From the NCBI RefSeq assembly GCF_000372885.1, contig NZ_KB889967.1, positions 1,117,117 to 1,181,116 of the forward strand: a stretch of 64,000 nt of DNA. The letters run 5' to 3'. Origin of the DNA: Methyloversatilis thermotolerans. GTDB lineage: Bacteria; Pseudomonadota; Gammaproteobacteria; Burkholderiales; Rhodocyclaceae. The position numbers and the translations under genes are program-made. Below, one piece after another: positions 37,648-48,014 of this stretch. Under the pieces are notes generated by a model, which saw only the letters and a program-made list of their open reading frames with translations, ran no database searches and was not told the origin of the DNA. Position 1 is the first letter of the stretch, and each line of letters starts with the position of its first letter.

Positions 37648-38426
37648 ATGCTGTCCACTCACCACCTGACGATCACCGTTCCCGGTCGCACCCTGCTGGA
37701 TGCGGTGAGCATGAGCGTGCGCCCGGGCGAACTGCTGTGCATCATCGGCCCGAATGGCGCGGGGAAAACCACGCTGCTGCGGTCGCTGGCAGGGGAAATC
37801 GACGCTGCGCGCGACCAGGTGCGGTTGGCCGGGCGCCTGCTGCGCGACATGTCGCCCACCGCGTGCGGGCCGTCTACGCCCAGCATCAGCGCAGCGATCT
37901 GGACTTCGCTGCGATCGACGTCGTGCTGCTGGGACGTTTCCCGCAGCACGGCGGTCGTCCCGGGCGCGACGACCGGGCGATCGCGCTTGCCGCGATGACG
38001 CTGACCGGATCGCTGGAACTGGCCCACAGGCGTTGTGCCACGTTGTCCGGCGGCGAACAGGCGCGCGTGCATCTGGCGCGCGCGCTGGCGCAACTATGGA
38101 CCGCGCCGGACGGGGGGCAGGCACTTCTTCTCGATGAGCCAGCCGCCGCGCTCGACCCGCACTGGCAGCATCGCGTGCTTCATGTGGCGCGCGAATTCGC
38201 GCGCCAGCGCGGCTGCGCCGTCATGGCCATCGTGCACGACCTGAACCTTGCAGCGCGTTACGCCGACCGCATGCTGCTGCTCGACCATGGCCGCGTGCTG
38301 GCCGAAGGCGAGCCGGAGCAGGTATTGCGCTCGCCCTGTCTCGCCAGCGCTTTCGGATTGCGCTGCCGGCTGATCAACGACGCCGGAAGCGGACGCCCGG
38401 TATTGCTGACCGAAGCGGCGTTCTGA
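37648..38426 (+). pseudogene. hmuV: Heme ABC transporter ATP-binding protein HmuV, frameshifted
   Basis: The ATPase of the heme importer, split over two frames. From ATG 37648 the product has MLSTHHLTITVPGRTLLDAV and Walker A GPNGAGKTT (34-42), but the frame runs into a stop at 37998 after about 116 codons. The rest, VVLLGRFPQH, LSGGEQARVHLARAL, LLLDEPAAALDP and IVHDLNLAARYADR, is in the other frame and continues to 38426. The switch falls at about 37858-37862 (after MSPTA), where the expected LAR residues are missing. A net loss of one base (modulo three) explains it: a real deletion or a sequencing error. If real, this importer lacks its motor. Confidence 0.85.
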
Positions 38427-38446
38427 CTTGACGCGCTGCGTGCGCT

Positions 38447-38653
38447 TCAGCGCCGCGTGCCCTGTGCGCCGCCTTCCGCACCATCGCCGCATGCGGCGGT
38501 TTTCGATGCCGGCGAGCAATGGTTGCAGCCACCACACCCGGTGCCCGCAGCGCCCTGGCGCAAAGCCGACAGCCAGCGCCAGGCACGACGGCCGACGACC
38601 GCGGCGCAGAAAGCCACCAGGCACAGCGCGATCAGGTCGGTCAGTCCGCTCAT
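38447..38653 (-). CDS. FeoB-associated Cys-rich membrane protein
   Basis: Product of 68 residues with one membrane helix (about 5-22, TDLIALCLVAFCAAVVG) and a Cys-rich tail (TGCGGCNHCSP, then a further Cys). This layout is that of the small FeoB-associated membrane proteins and its gene directly follows feoB with an ATGA overlap. It probably helps ferrous iron uptake, perhaps by binding Fe2+; the exact function is not established. Convergent with the hmuV remnant. Confidence 0.8.
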   Translation of the reverse strand: MSGLTDLIALCLVAFCAAVVGRRAWRWLSALRQGAAGTGCGGCNHCSPASKTAACGDGAEGGAQGTRR

Positions 38654-40545
38654 GAGCAGCAACTCGACGCGATGCGGAAAGTCGCGAACGACGCCAGCCA
38701 GGCCAGACCGAACAGATAGCCGGCCATCAGCAGCGGTGCGCGCCAGCCGCCGGTTTCCCGGCGTACGGTCGCCAGCGTGGACAGGCACTGCGGCGCAAAC
38801 ACGAACCACGCGAGCAGCGAAAGCGCGGTGGGCAGACCCCAGCTCGCGGCGATCAGCGGCGCCAGCGCTTCAGCGGTATCGTCGCCGGTGGCCGACAGCG
38901 CGTACACGGTTCCCAGCGCGCTCACCGCAACCTCTCGTGCCGCCATGCCGGGCACCAGCGAAATCGCGATCTGCCAGTTGAAGCCCAGCGGCTCGAACAG
39001 CGGCAGCATGAAGCTGCCCAGCATGCCGGCGAAGCTGTATTCGATGGCCGGACCGGCAGCCCCCTCGGGTGGCGCCGGAAAGGTCGCCAGGAACCACAGC
39101 AGTACGGTCAGCGCCAGAATGATGCCGCCGACGCGGCGCAGGAAGATCATCACCCTCTGCCACAGCCCGATGGCGATGTTCCGCATGGAGGGCCAGTGAT
39201 AGTCGGGCAGTTCCATCATGAGGGTCTGCGTGCGGTCGCGCGCGCCGAAGTGCTTCACCAGCCAGGCAATCGCGATGGCCGACACGATGCCGGCGATATA
39301 CAGAGCGAACAGCACCAGACCCTGCAGTTCAAGTCCTCCGGCCACTTCCCGGGCAGGAATGAAGGCACCGATGAGCAATGCATATACCGGCAAGCGCGCA
39401 GAACACGTCATCAGCGGCGCGATCATGATGGTGACCCAGCGGTCACGCGGATTCTGTATGGTGCGTGTGGCCATGATGCCCGGGATGGCACAGGCGAAAC
39501 TGGACAACAACGGAATGAAGGAGCGGCCGGACAGGCCTACACCGCCCATGAGCCGGTCAAGCAGAAAGGCTGCGCGCGGCAGATACCCCGATTCCTCAAG
39601 CAGAAGAATGAAGAAGAACAGGATGACGATCTGCGGCAGGAACACCAGCACACCTCCGAGGCCGGCGACGATGCCATCCACCAGCAGGCTGCGCAGCAGG
39701 CCTTCCGGCAGCAGGCCTCCGACGAGATCGCCGACCGCACCGGTGGCCGCCTCGATCCAGCCCATGGGCGCTTCCGCCCACGCAAACACCGCCTGGAAGA
39801 TGAGGAACAACAGCGCCACCAGCACGACCGGCCCGAGCACCGGATTGAGCAGCAACTGGTCGGCGCGCATGGTGAACGTGTGAGCCTGCAGTGCGTCCAG
39901 ACCGAGTGCCGTCAGAATTTCGCGCACCCGGCGATGATCCTCCCGCGGGTCGCCCGCCGCAGCCGCCACGGCCTGTGCCGGAATGCGCAGCGCGACATCC
40001 TTTGCGACGCCCTGTTCCAGCTCCGCCAGCAACGCCTCCGCTCCACGCGCCTTGACCGCCACCGTCGACACCACCGGCACGCCCAGTTCCCGCGACAGTT
40101 TTGCGGCATCGACCTCGAAGCCGCGCGCACGCGCCAGATCCGTCATGTTCAGAGCGACCACCACCGGCAGCCCCATGCGTATCAATCCCAGCACCAGACG
40201 CAGTTGCCGCGGCAGATGGGTCGCGTCCACCACGGCGATGATCATGTCCGGGCGACGCTCTCCCTGCAGGCGTCCGGACAGCACATCGCAGGTCACCTGC
40301 TCGTCCGGAGAATGCGGCACCAGGCTGTAGGTGCCCGGCAGATCGAGCACCGCGAGGCGGCGGCCCGATCGCGTACGCAACACCCCCTCCTTGCGCTCGA
40401 CCGTCACGCCCGCGTAATTCGCCACCTTCTGCCGGCTGCCGGTCAGCAGGTTGAACAGCGCGGTCTTGCCGCAATTCGGATTGCCGACCAGCGCAACCAG
40501 CGGTGGCGCGAGATGGCTCATATCGACCGGAACGGCTGTACTCAT
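38650..40545 (-). CDS. feoB: Ferrous iron transport protein B
   Basis: Inner-membrane Fe2+ transporter of 631 residues. The N-terminal G domain shows G1 GNPNCGKTALF, G3 DLPGTYSL and G4 NMTD; the C-terminal part has about 9 helices with gate motifs. It is shorter than E. coli FeoB (773 residues). Start at 40545 follows GGAGGGG. feoA ends 2 bases before it, so the feo genes form one operon under the Fur box at 40860. Confidence 0.94.
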   Translation of the reverse strand: MSTAVPVDMSHLAPPLVALVGNPNCGKTALFNLLTGSRQKVANYAGVTVERKEGVLRTRSGRRLAVLDLPGTYSLVPHSPDEQVTCDVLSGRLQGERRPDMIIAVVDATHLPRQLRLVLGLIRMGLPVVVALNMTDLARARGFEVDAAKLSRELGVPVVSTVAVKARGAEALLAELEQGVAKDVALRIPAQAVAAAAGDPREDHRRVREILTALGLDALQAHTFTMRADQLLLNPVLGPVVLVALLFLIFQAVFAWAEAPMGWIEAATGAVGDLVGGLLPEGLLRSLLVDGIVAGLGGVLVFLPQIVILFFFILLLEESGYLPRAAFLLDRLMGGVGLSGRSFIPLLSSFACAIPGIMATRTIQNPRDRWVTIMIAPLMTCSARLPVYALLIGAFIPAREVAGGLELQGLVLFALYIAGIVSAIAIAWLVKHFGARDRTQTLMMELPDYHWPSMRNIAIGLWQRVMIFLRRVGGIILALTVLLWFLATFPAPPEGAAGPAIEYSFAGMLGSFMLPLFEPLGFNWQIAISLVPGMAAREVAVSALGTVYALSATGDDTAEALAPLIAASWGLPTALSLLAWFVFAPQCLSTLATVRRETGGWRAPLLMAGYLFGLAWLASFATFRIASSCCS

Positions 40546-40546
40546 G

Positions 40547-40858
40547 TCACCGCCCCTCCGCGGCCGGGCGCACCCGCACGCAGGCGGCTTCCGCCTTGCG
40601 CAGCGCGAAGGTCGACACGCCCACCCGCACGGCCAGCGGTTCACCGCCAGGCTGGCCGCGCCGCAGCACGGCGACCGGCTCACCTTCGATGAAACCCAGC
40701 TCCCTCAGGCGGGTCGCCCACTCGGGCGCGTCGGCAATCGACGACACGGCTGAAACGATCATGGCTTGTCCGACAGGCGCTGCGTGAAGCGGGATTTCAT
40801 CGGCAATGGCAGGAATGTGAGGCGTGCTGGGGGAATTCAAGCGACGAATCCATGGCAA
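40547..40858 (-). CDS. feoA: Ferrous iron transport protein A
   Basis: Small SH3-like cytoplasmic partner of FeoB. The conserved core is RLRELGFIEGEPVAVLRRGQ then GEPLAVRVGVSTFALRKAEA. The start is unclear: the frame opens with TTG at 40858 (103 residues), and the only ATG, at 40762, would give 71 residues and drop the first beta-strand (LHAAPVGQ). A Fur box at 40860-40878 would put the transcription start near 40855, which argues for a start downstream of 40858, possibly TTG 40840. Confidence 0.85.
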   Translation of the reverse strand: MPWIRRLNSPSTPHIPAIADEIPLHAAPVGQAMIVSAVSSIADAPEWATRLRELGFIEGEPVAVLRRGQPGGEPLAVRVGVSTFALRKAEAACVRVRPAAEGR

Positions 40859-40859
40859 A

Positions 40860-40878
40860 AGTGAGAACGGTTATCATC
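40860..40878 (-). promoter_or_regulatory. Fur box of the feo operon
   Basis: Read on the minus strand: GATGATAACCGTTCTCACT, matching 13 of 19 positions with the hemP site. A possible -35 TTGCAG and -10 TGATAA (spacer 18) surround and overlap it. Supports iron repression of feoA-feoB. Confidence 0.6.
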
Positions 40879-40974
40879 TTACAGAAACTGTCCGCTGCAA
40901 CGGCAGATCTGTGCGCCCGCCGCCCGCATCTACCGGCGCTCATCGGCGCCGGGATCGGTTCCCCCACCGCGCCA

Positions 40975-42021
40975 TCAACGCGAAGGCGGCGCCACGCCGG
41001 CACCGCTGAGCGTGACACGCTGCCAGCCGGCGGGCGATTCGCACATGCCGTACCGGAAGGGCGTGCCGTCCCGCCCCGGTGTTTCGAAACGCAGATCGCG
41101 GAAGGCCGCGCATCGTGCGCCCGCGATATGAACCACCGATTCCAGCACCGGAAACTGCGCGAACCAGCGGAACACGGCCAGGTCTGGCGCATGCCAGGCG
41201 CGGCGAGCGAAAACCGCGTCGTCAGCGTCGCCGAAGCGCGCACGCACCATCCATTGCGCGTGCGTAACCGGGCGGTAGTGGCTGGACAGACGCGCGAGGA
41301 AACCGTCTTCGGGTGACGCCAGCGCCACCGCCTGTCGCCGCGTATTGATGTGGGCCACATGAAAGCGTTCGCCATCATCGATGACCGCGGTCCAGTTGAA
41401 GGGCGATGCCGGGCGTGGAATCGCATCGATTGATCGTGCCTCGATGCCCGCATCACGCGCATGCTGTCGCGCCGCATCCAGTGCCTCGGCCTTGCCGAGC
41501 GCACCCACGCCAACCCAGGCGACCATGGCCAGCAGCGCTGCCAGCGACGGCAGCCGACTGCGCGGCATCAGGGCGCTCACGACCAGACCCGCCAGCAGCA
41601 AGCCGGTCAGCGGCAGATCGATGATGAAAGTGGTGCCCCACCCGAAGCGGCGATCCGACAACGGCGCCAGAATCATGGTGCCGAACTGGGTGATCAGGTC
41701 GCCCAGGATGTGGATGGCGATGCCGCCACAGGCCACGCCATAGAACGCGCGCCAGCCCGCCTGTCGCGCGCGCAGCAGTCGAGGCATCAGGGCGGCGAGC
41801 AGCAGTGCCCACAAGGGCAGCAGGAGCACGGAATGCGTCACACCGCGATGGCCTTGCAGATAAGCCAGATCCGACACATAGCCGAGCACGAAATCGCTGT
41901 CCGGAAAGGCGGCGCTCAGGCCTCCGGCCAGCACCGCCTGCCACACGCGCGGCTGCGCAGCGGTATCCGGAGCGCGCGTCATCAGACGACCCAGCAGCGC
42001 CCCAGACAGCGCGTGAGTCAA
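40975..42021 (-). CDS. YdjM/DUF457-type membrane-bound metal-dependent hydrolase
   Basis: Inner-membrane protein of 348 residues. THALSGALLGRL, AAFPDSDFVLGY and GHRGVTHSVLLLPL hold conserved His and Asp residues typical of the LexA-regulated YdjM/DUF457 family. Four to five helices fill the first 180 residues, and the last 150 are hydrophilic. It is divergent from the oxidoreductase gene downstream. Substrate unknown. Confidence 0.8.
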   Translation of the reverse strand: MTHALSGALLGRLMTRAPDTAAQPRVWQAVLAGGLSAAFPDSDFVLGYVSDLAYLQGHRGVTHSVLLLPLWALLLAALMPRLLRARQAGWRAFYGVACGGIAIHILGDLITQFGTMILAPLSDRRFGWGTTFIIDLPLTGLLLAGLVVSALMPRSRLPSLAALLAMVAWVGVGALGKAEALDAARQHARDAGIEARSIDAIPRPASPFNWTAVIDDGERFHVAHINTRRQAVALASPEDGFLARLSSHYRPVTHAQWMVRARFGDADDAVFARRAWHAPDLAVFRWFAQFPVLESVVHIAGARCAAFRDLRFETPGRDGTPFRYGMCESPAGWQRVTLSGAGVAPPSR

Positions 42022-42142
42022 GGTATCCAGATAAAGTCCTCGTGGTTCATGTGGTCACTCGCGGCGCACAACGCAACGATTCTGGCGCAGTGCACAAGAA
42101 AAGCGGCGTATACTGCCGCCTCGCTTGTTTGATGGCTTGTTG

Positions 42143-45100
42143 ATGGAATCCGCTACCGCGCTCATCGATGTACAAGCTTCGCGCGACCCTACCCGACTGC
42201 GCGAAATCCCTTACAACTACACCTCGCTGTCGGACCGCGAAATCGTCATCCGGTTGCTCGGCGAGTCGATGTGGGACACCTTGTGCCGGCTGCGCGACGA
42301 GCGCATGACCGGTCGTTCCGCTCGCATGCTGTACGAGGTGCTCGGCGACATCTGGGTGGTCAGGCGCAATCCCTATCTCGAGGATGACCTGCTCGACAAC
42401 CCGCCACGCCAGAGAGCGCTGGTCGACGCACTGCACCATCGTCTGAACGAGATCGACCGCCGGCGACGTCCGGCCGACGGCGCAGCCGGTGCCCGCGAAC
42501 GCGAACAGGCGGTCGAAGCGCTGCTGACCGCCACGCGTGCCGCAGTCGACGACTTCGCGGCCTCCTTCGATGCCACCCGCCAGTTGCGCCGGCGCATCGT
42601 GCGTGTGCTCGGGCGCCACACACGGGCGCACAACATCGCCTTCGACGGCCTCGCACGCGTCGCCCACGTGACCGATGCCACCGACTGGCGCGTCGAATAT
42701 CCGGCGGTGGTGCTGTATCCGGACAGCGAAGACGAGGTCGGTCCACTGGTGCGCGGTTGCATCGAGCTGGGACTGACCATCGTTCCGCGCGGCGGTGGCA
42801 CCGGCTATACCGGTTCCGCCGTGCCGCTGTCCGCGCATTCAGCGGTGATCAACACCGAAAAGCTGATCGACCTCGGTCCGGTGGAACCCGTGGTGCTGCC
42901 CGGTCTGGCCGAGCCGTACGCCACGATACGCACCGGCGCCGGCGTGGTAACCCGGCGAGTGATGGACGCGGCGGAGGCCGCCGGCCTGGTGTTCGCCTGC
43001 GATCCGACGTCGGCTGACGCTTCCTGTGTCGGCGGCAATATCGCCACCAATGCCGGCGGCAAGAAGGCGGTGCTATGGGGCACGGCGCTGGACAATCTGG
43101 CGAGCTGGCGCATGGTGGATGCCGATGGCTGGCCGATGGAAATCACGCGCCTGGACCACAATCTGGGCAAGATCCACGACGCGGAGCGGGTACGTTTTTC
43201 AATTCAGCGCTTCGAACCGGACGGGCGCACGCCGCGTGGCGAGTGCGAGTACCTGGAGGTGCCGGGTTCGAGCTTCCGCAAGGTGGGCCTGGGCAAGGAC
43301 GTGACCGACAAGTTCCTGGCCGGTCTGCCGGGCGTGCAGAAGGAAGGATGCGACGGCCTGATCACCTCGGCGCGCTGGATACTGCACCGCATGCCGCCGG
43401 TCACGCGCACCGTCTGCCTTGAATTCTTCGGACAGGTACGTGAAGCGGTGCCCGCCATCGTCGAGATCAAGGACTATCTGGACGGTCTGCCCAAGAATGG
43501 CGACGCACGCGTCATGCTGGCCGGCCTGGAACATCTGGACGAGCGCTATGTGCGCGCGGTCGGCTATGCCACCAAGGCACGGCGGCACGGCCGTCCCAAG
43601 ATGGTGCTGATCGGTGACATCGTCGGCGACGACGCCGCCGCGGTCATGCTCGCCGCGTCGGAGGTGGTGCGCCTGTGCAACCAGCGCGGCGCCGAAGGCT
43701 TCATCGCGGTATCCGCCGACACGCGCAAGACCTTCTGGCTGGACCGCGCGCGGACCGCTGCCATCGCGCGCCACACCAACGCGTTCAAGATCAACGAGGA
43801 CGTGGTGATCCCGCTGCCGCGCATGGGCGACTACTGCGATGGCATCGAGCGCATCAACATCGAGCTGTCCATCGCCAGCAAGCTGCGCCTGTGCGATGCG
43901 CTGATCGCTTTCCTGCAGGGTGATCTGCCCTTGCACGAAGGCGATGCGAATGTCGACAGCGAACAGTTGATCGGCGACCGTCGCACCCAGGCGCTGCAGC
44001 AGATCGCCGCCGTGCGCGGCCGCTGGAAGTGGCTGCGGGACAATCTGGACATGCCGCTCGCGCGCGCCGAACCGCTCATGATGTCGATAGGCGTGGAACT
44101 CGGCGTACTGGCCAATCGCGCGCCGCACCCCACGGTGTTCCACCGGCTGCAGGACTATTCGGTACGCGTGTCGTGGAAGCGCGAACTGAAGCCGCTGCTC
44201 GACGAAATCTTCGATGGCGCGACCTACCGGCCCATCCTCGGGCGCATCGAAACGATACGCCGCGAGGTGCTGCGCGGTCGCGTATTCGTCGCGCTGCACA
44301 TGCATGCCGGCGACGGCAACGTGCACACCAACATTCCGGTGAACTCGGACGACTACGGCATGCTGCAGGAAGCCAATGCGGCGGTGGCGCGCATCATGGC
44401 ACTCGCGCGTTCACTCGGTGGCGTCATTTCCGGCGAGCACGGCATCGGCATCACCAAGCTGGAATTCCTGACGCCGGACGAACTGGCGCCCTTCGTCGAA
44501 TACAAGCGGCGCATCGACCCGCACGGCCATTTCAATGCCGGCAAGCTGCTGCCGGGTGGCGATCTGGCGCGTGCCTACACGCCTTCGTTCTCGCTGCTCG
44601 GCACCGAATCGCTCATCATGGAAATGAGCGACATCGGCGGCATCGCCGCATCGATCAAGGATTGCCTGCGCTGCGGCAAGTGCAAGCCGGTATGTTCGAC
44701 CCATGTGCCACGCGCCAATCTCCTGTATTCGCCGCGCAACAAGATCCTCGCCACCTCGCTGCTGATCGAGGCCTTCCTGTACGAGGAACAGACCCGGCGC
44801 GGGGTGTCGCTGCGCCACTTCGACGAATTCGGTGACGTGGCCGACCACTGCACCGTATGCCACCGCTGCGAGAAACCCTGTCCGGTGGACATCGACTTCG
44901 GTGACGTATCGATCGCCATGCGCAACGCGCTGCGTCGCCAGGGCAAGCGCACGTTCAACCCGGGCACCGCCGCATCGATGGCCTTCCTGAACGCCACCGA
45001 TCCGGCCACCATCAAGGCGCTGCGCGTGGCGATGATGGGCGCAGGCTACACCGCGCAACGCCTGGCGTACCGCGTCGGCAAGGCGCTCGGTGTGGTCGGC

Positions 45101-46081
45101 CGTCAGACGCAGGCGCCTCCACCGACGCTGGGCAAGCCATCGGTCAAGGCTCAGGTGATCCATTTCATCAACAAACCGATGCCCGGCAAGCTGCCGAAAC
45201 GCACTTCGCGCGCGCTGCTGGACATCGAGGACGCAGCCATCGTGCCAGTCATCCGGGACCCGAAACGCGCGTCCGAGGACCAGGAAGCGGTGTTCTACTT
45301 CCCCGGCTGTGGCTCGGAGCGCCTGTTCTCTCAGGTGGGACTGGCCACCCAGGCCATGCTTTATCACGTCGGCGCCCAGACCGTGCTGCCGCCCGGCTAT
45401 CTGTGCTGCGGCTACCCGCAGACCGCCGGCGGCGACGCCGAGAAAGGGCAGCAGATCAGCACCGCCAATCGCGTGCTGTTCCACCGCGTCGCCAATACGC
45501 TGAACTATCTCGACATCAGGACCGTGATCGTGTCCTGCGGCACCTGCATGGACCAACTGCAGCAGTACGAATTCGAACGCATCTTCCCGGGTTGCCGGCT
45601 GCTCGACATCCACGAATACCTGATGGAAAAGGGTGTCAGACTCGAGGGCGTGAATGGCGTGCGCTACATGTACCACGACCCCTGCCACACGCCGATGAAG
45701 ACACATGCGCCGATCAAGGTGGTGAACCAGTTGCTCTCCACCGCGGATGGCACGCAGGTGACCTTGAACGATCGCTGCTGCGGCGAAAGCGGCACGCTGG
45801 CCGTGAGCCGGCCGGACATTTCCACCCAGGTACGCTTCCGCAAGGAAGAGGAAATGCGCAAGGGGGCCGATGCGCTGCGCGCCGACGGCTTCGCCGGTGA
45901 CGTGAAGATACTCACCTCCTGTCCCTCATGTCTTCAGGGGCTGTCGCGCTACGACGAGGACAGCGCGACGCAGGCCGACTACATCGTGGTCGAGATGGCG
46001 CGCCACCTGCTCGGCGAGGACTGGGCCGAGCGCTATGTGAGCGAAGCGAACGCCGGCGGCATAGAACGCGTGCTGCTGTGA
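42143..46081 (+). CDS. Large FAD- and Fe-S-containing oxidoreductase (DUF3683/GlcD/GlpC fusion)
   Basis: Product of 1312 residues combining several modules. An N-terminal DUF3683 domain (about 1-170) is followed by a FAD-binding type 4 domain (about 190-420, [18 protein letters not shown]) and a FAD-oxidase C-terminal domain with [13 protein letters not shown] near 725 and GEHGIG near 775. Two 4Fe-4S motifs follow ([11 protein letters not shown] and [14 protein letters not shown], about 840-920), then CCG domains with [17 protein letters not shown] and CCGESG. It probably oxidises a 2-hydroxyacid such as lactate or glycolate at the membrane. Substrate uncertain. ATG 42143 was chosen. Confidence 0.87.
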   Translation: MESATALIDVQASRDPTRLREIPYNYTSLSDREIVIRLLGESMWDTLCRLRDERMTGRSARMLYEVLGDIWVVRRNPYLEDDLLDNPPRQRALVDALHHRLNEIDRRRRPADGAAGAREREQAVEALLTATRAAVDDFAASFDATRQLRRRIVRVLGRHTRAHNIAFDGLARVAHVTDATDWRVEYPAVVLYPDSEDEVGPLVRGCIELGLTIVPRGGGTGYTGSAVPLSAHSAVINTEKLIDLGPVEPVVLPGLAEPYATIRTGAGVVTRRVMDAAEAAGLVFACDPTSADASCVGGNIATNAGGKKAVLWGTALDNLASWRMVDADGWPMEITRLDHNLGKIHDAERVRFSIQRFEPDGRTPRGECEYLEVPGSSFRKVGLGKDVTDKFLAGLPGVQKEGCDGLITSARWILHRMPPVTRTVCLEFFGQVREAVPAIVEIKDYLDGLPKNGDARVMLAGLEHLDERYVRAVGYATKARRHGRPKMVLIGDIVGDDAAAVMLAASEVVRLCNQRGAEGFIAVSADTRKTFWLDRARTAAIARHTNAFKINEDVVIPLPRMGDYCDGIERINIELSIASKLRLCDALIAFLQGDLPLHEGDANVDSEQLIGDRRTQALQQIAAVRGRWKWLRDNLDMPLARAEPLMMSIGVELGVLANRAPHPTVFHRLQDYSVRVSWKRELKPLLDEIFDGATYRPILGRIETIRREVLRGRVFVALHMHAGDGNVHTNIPVNSDDYGMLQEANAAVARIMALARSLGGVISGEHGIGITKLEFLTPDELAPFVEYKRRIDPHGHFNAGKLLPGGDLARAYTPSFSLLGTESLIMEMSDIGGIAASIKDCLRCGKCKPVCSTHVPRANLLYSPRNKILATSLLIEAFLYEEQTRRGVSLRHFDEFGDVADHCTVCHRCEKPCPVDIDFGDVSIAMRNALRRQGKRTFNPGTAASMAFLNATDPATIKALRVAMMGAGYTAQRLAYRVGKALGVVGRQTQAPPPTLGKPSVKAQVIHFINKPMPGKLPKRTSRALLDIEDAAIVPVIRDPKRASEDQEAVFYFPGCGSERLFSQVGLATQAMLYHVGAQTVLPPGYLCCGYPQTAGGDAEKGQQISTANRVLFHRVANTLNYLDIRTVIVSCGTCMDQLQQYEFERIFPGCRLLDIHEYLMEKGVRLEGVNGVRYMYHDPCHTPMKTHAPIKVVNQLLSTADGTQVTLNDRCCGESGTLAVSRPDISTQVRFRKEEEMRKGADALRADGFAGDVKILTSCPSCLQGLSRYDEDSATQADYIVVEMARHLLGEDWAERYVSEANAGGIERVLL

Positions 46082-46090
46082 GCGGCGCGC

Positions 46091-46642
46091 TCAGCGGCGT
46101 TGCGCCGCGGCCGCGCCCTCGCGCAACTGCTGCATGAAATCGTCCAGCACGCGGTACTCGGCCGCCGCACCCGGTGCGACTTCCAGCCTCATGGCGCCCT
46201 TGCCGGCGGCGCTCTGGTCACGTGCACACGCCATGGTGGCCAGCATGCTGCCGAAGCGTTCGCTCCGGCCCTCCTGCTGCAGATAGCGGTTCTGCGCGCG
46301 ATAGGCCTCGCGCTCGGACTGCAGCGTGGTTTCGCAGTCGGTCTGGTAGGCCGCCCCCTTCTGCCGCGCTTCGAGCACGTGCACGAATTCGTGCACGAGG
46401 AAGGAGTTGTCGGTCGCGTCATCCAGATCCAGGTCGTCGCGGATCAGGATCTGCTGCCTGTCCTGGTCGTAGAAGGCGACCAGCCGCTCGCACTGTGCAG
46501 GCTGGTCCGGACAGGCCTCGGCCATCAATGCCTGCTGCGGCACGATGCGCAGCAATGGCGCATCGTCCGCGGGCAACTCCGGATAGCCCGACAAGGCGGC
46601 GGCGACGCTCATCAGATAGCTCAGCAAGGCGGTATCGGGCAT
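46091..46642 (-). CDS. Putative zinc metallopeptidase-like protein with HEFVH motif
   Basis: Product of 183 residues. SFLVHEFVHVLEARQKG is a gluzincin-type HExxH zinc site, and CETTLQSEREAYRAQNRYL downstream may supply the third ligand (Glu). Similar to small proteins of the DUF6647 type. There is a weak hydrophobic N-terminus (about 5-18). Peptidase activity is inferred from the motif only. It is convergent with the large oxidoreductase. Confidence 0.7.
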   Translation of the reverse strand: MPDTALLSYLMSVAAALSGYPELPADDAPLLRIVPQQALMAEACPDQPAQCERLVAFYDQDRQQILIRDDLDLDDATDNSFLVHEFVHVLEARQKGAAYQTDCETTLQSEREAYRAQNRYLQQEGRSERFGSMLATMACARDQSAAGKGAMRLEVAPGAAAEYRVLDDFMQQLREGAAAAQRR

Positions 46643-46835
46643 GGCACGGTCCAGTCATTCCGGCGGTCTTGCAGTGGATTGTCACCGCGCCCGGCAGTTC
46701 CTGGCCGCCGCTCAGTCCGCCTGCCTCTGCCGAAACTTGCGCCGGCGCCGCCGGTCGGATACCCGGCATTCACAGCAAGCGTTCATTCAGCGCATGCGCG
46801 CCCCATCATGCTCCACTCGCCGCCAGGAGTTCTCC

Positions 46836-47276
46836 ATGAAGTCGTTCTGCCCTGCCCTGTTCGCCCTGTCTCTTCTCGTATCCAGTGCGGCGCTGGCACT
46901 GCCCGATGCTTCGCCGGCCAGCCCGCCGCACCTGGTCGGAAGCTGGAGCTGGAGCGACCCGCGGCAGTGCAGCGAAACCTACGAGTACGCCGACGATGGC
47001 AGCGGGCGGGTCGCCAGCGGCGAGGAACGTGCCGAAATGGCCTACATCTTCGATCCTGCGCCGCTCGTGAACGGCTTCCATCGGCTGGATGCGACCATCA
47101 CCCGCGATAACGGCATGACCGACTGCGCAGGCGCCGCGAACGATGACACGCGTGCGCGCTACACCGTGTTCATCAAGTTCAGCCAGGATGGCGAGCAGCA
47201 CATCGTCTGCATGGAACCCGATCTGGAACACTGTTTCGGCCCGCTGCAACGGCAGCGCGCAGGTCGCGGCATCTAG
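46836..47276 (+). CDS. Hypothetical exported protein
   Basis: Product of 146 residues with a clear signal peptide (about 1-22, ending AALA). The mature protein is small, with four Cys (QCSETYEY, DCAGAAND, IVCMEPD, HCFGPLQ) that could form two disulfides, and a WSWSDPRQ motif. Start follows AGGAG. No known family. It is divergent from the metallopeptidase-like gene. Confidence 0.65.
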   Translation: MKSFCPALFALSLLVSSAALALPDASPASPPHLVGSWSWSDPRQCSETYEYADDGSGRVASGEERAEMAYIFDPAPLVNGFHRLDATITRDNGMTDCAGAANDDTRARYTVFIKFSQDGEQHIVCMEPDLEHCFGPLQRQRAGRGI

Positions 47277-47330
47277 GGCAGGCAGGCGGTCGCGGCAGCG
47301 CGGCCACCGCGATGCGCTGCGGTCAGGTGC

Positions 47331-48014
47331 TCAGGCCGGTCCGAGCAGATCGGCAACCCGCGGGCTTTCGTCCGGGCCGACCAGTCGGCGCGCCACTTCG
47401 CGCAGATCGGGCGTATCGACATACTCGGCGGCGCGACGGGCGACGATGTCGCGACGGACCACGCCGCCAAAGCCGATCACATGCGCGCTGGCTTCGGCCG
47501 CTTCGAGATCGGTGATGCCGTCGCCGACCATCACCAGCCGCTCGGCGCCCGCGCCGAGCAGGCGCGCAATCACCGCCTTGCCGCCACTGCGCGCAAGCGG
47601 GCTGGCGGTATCGAAACCGGCGTAGTGCCCGTGCGCATCGAACCGCAGGTCCACCGCGTGCACATGATCGTCGGGCACCCCGAGAAAGCGGGCGATGACC
47701 AGCACCGCCTGGCGGATGCCGCCACTGACCACATGCACCTGCCAACCCAGCCGTTGCAGTGCGGCGATCGCCTCCACCGCGCCGGCGACCCGGGTATCGA
47801 TGTAGAGCTGGCCGATGCCGGCCAGCGTGGAGGCGTCGGGACGTATCAGGTCGAGGCGTGCGGCATAGGCCTCCTCGAGCCTGAGCCGGCCGTCCATCGC
47901 GGCATTGGTGAGCGGCACCACCTGGTCGACCACGCCCGCCTGTTCCGCCAGAACGTCTATGCCCTCTATCGTCGACAGCGTGCTGTCGCAGTCGAACAGC
48001 ACGACCCGCTTCAT
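47331..48014 (-). CDS. serB: Phosphoserine phosphatase
   Basis: HAD-family enzyme of 227 residues that makes L-serine from phosphoserine. The nucleophile motif FDCDSTLS has Asp8 and Asp10; HVVSGGIRQAV and VMVGDGITDLEAA supply the other catalytic residues. It has no N-terminal ACT domains, unlike E. coli SerB. The start overlaps the serC stop (ATGA), so the two are coupled, giving the last two steps of serine synthesis. Confidence 0.9.
   Translation of the reverse strand: MKRVVLFDCDSTLSTIEGIDVLAEQAGVVDQVVPLTNAAMDGRLRLEEAYAARLDLIRPDASTLAGIGQLYIDTRVAGAVEAIAALQRLGWQVHVVSGGIRQAVLVIARFLGVPDDHVHAVDLRFDAHGHYAGFDTASPLARSGGKAVIARLLGAGAERLVMVGDGITDLEAAEASAHVIGFGGVVRRDIVARRAAEYVDTPDLREVARRLVGPDESPRVADLLGPA

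Noticed and set aside
37850-37870. Programmed frameshift in hmuV
   Set aside because: No slippery heptamer or downstream structure typical of programmed shifts was found at the break, and HmuV is not known to use one. Deletion or sequence error is simpler.
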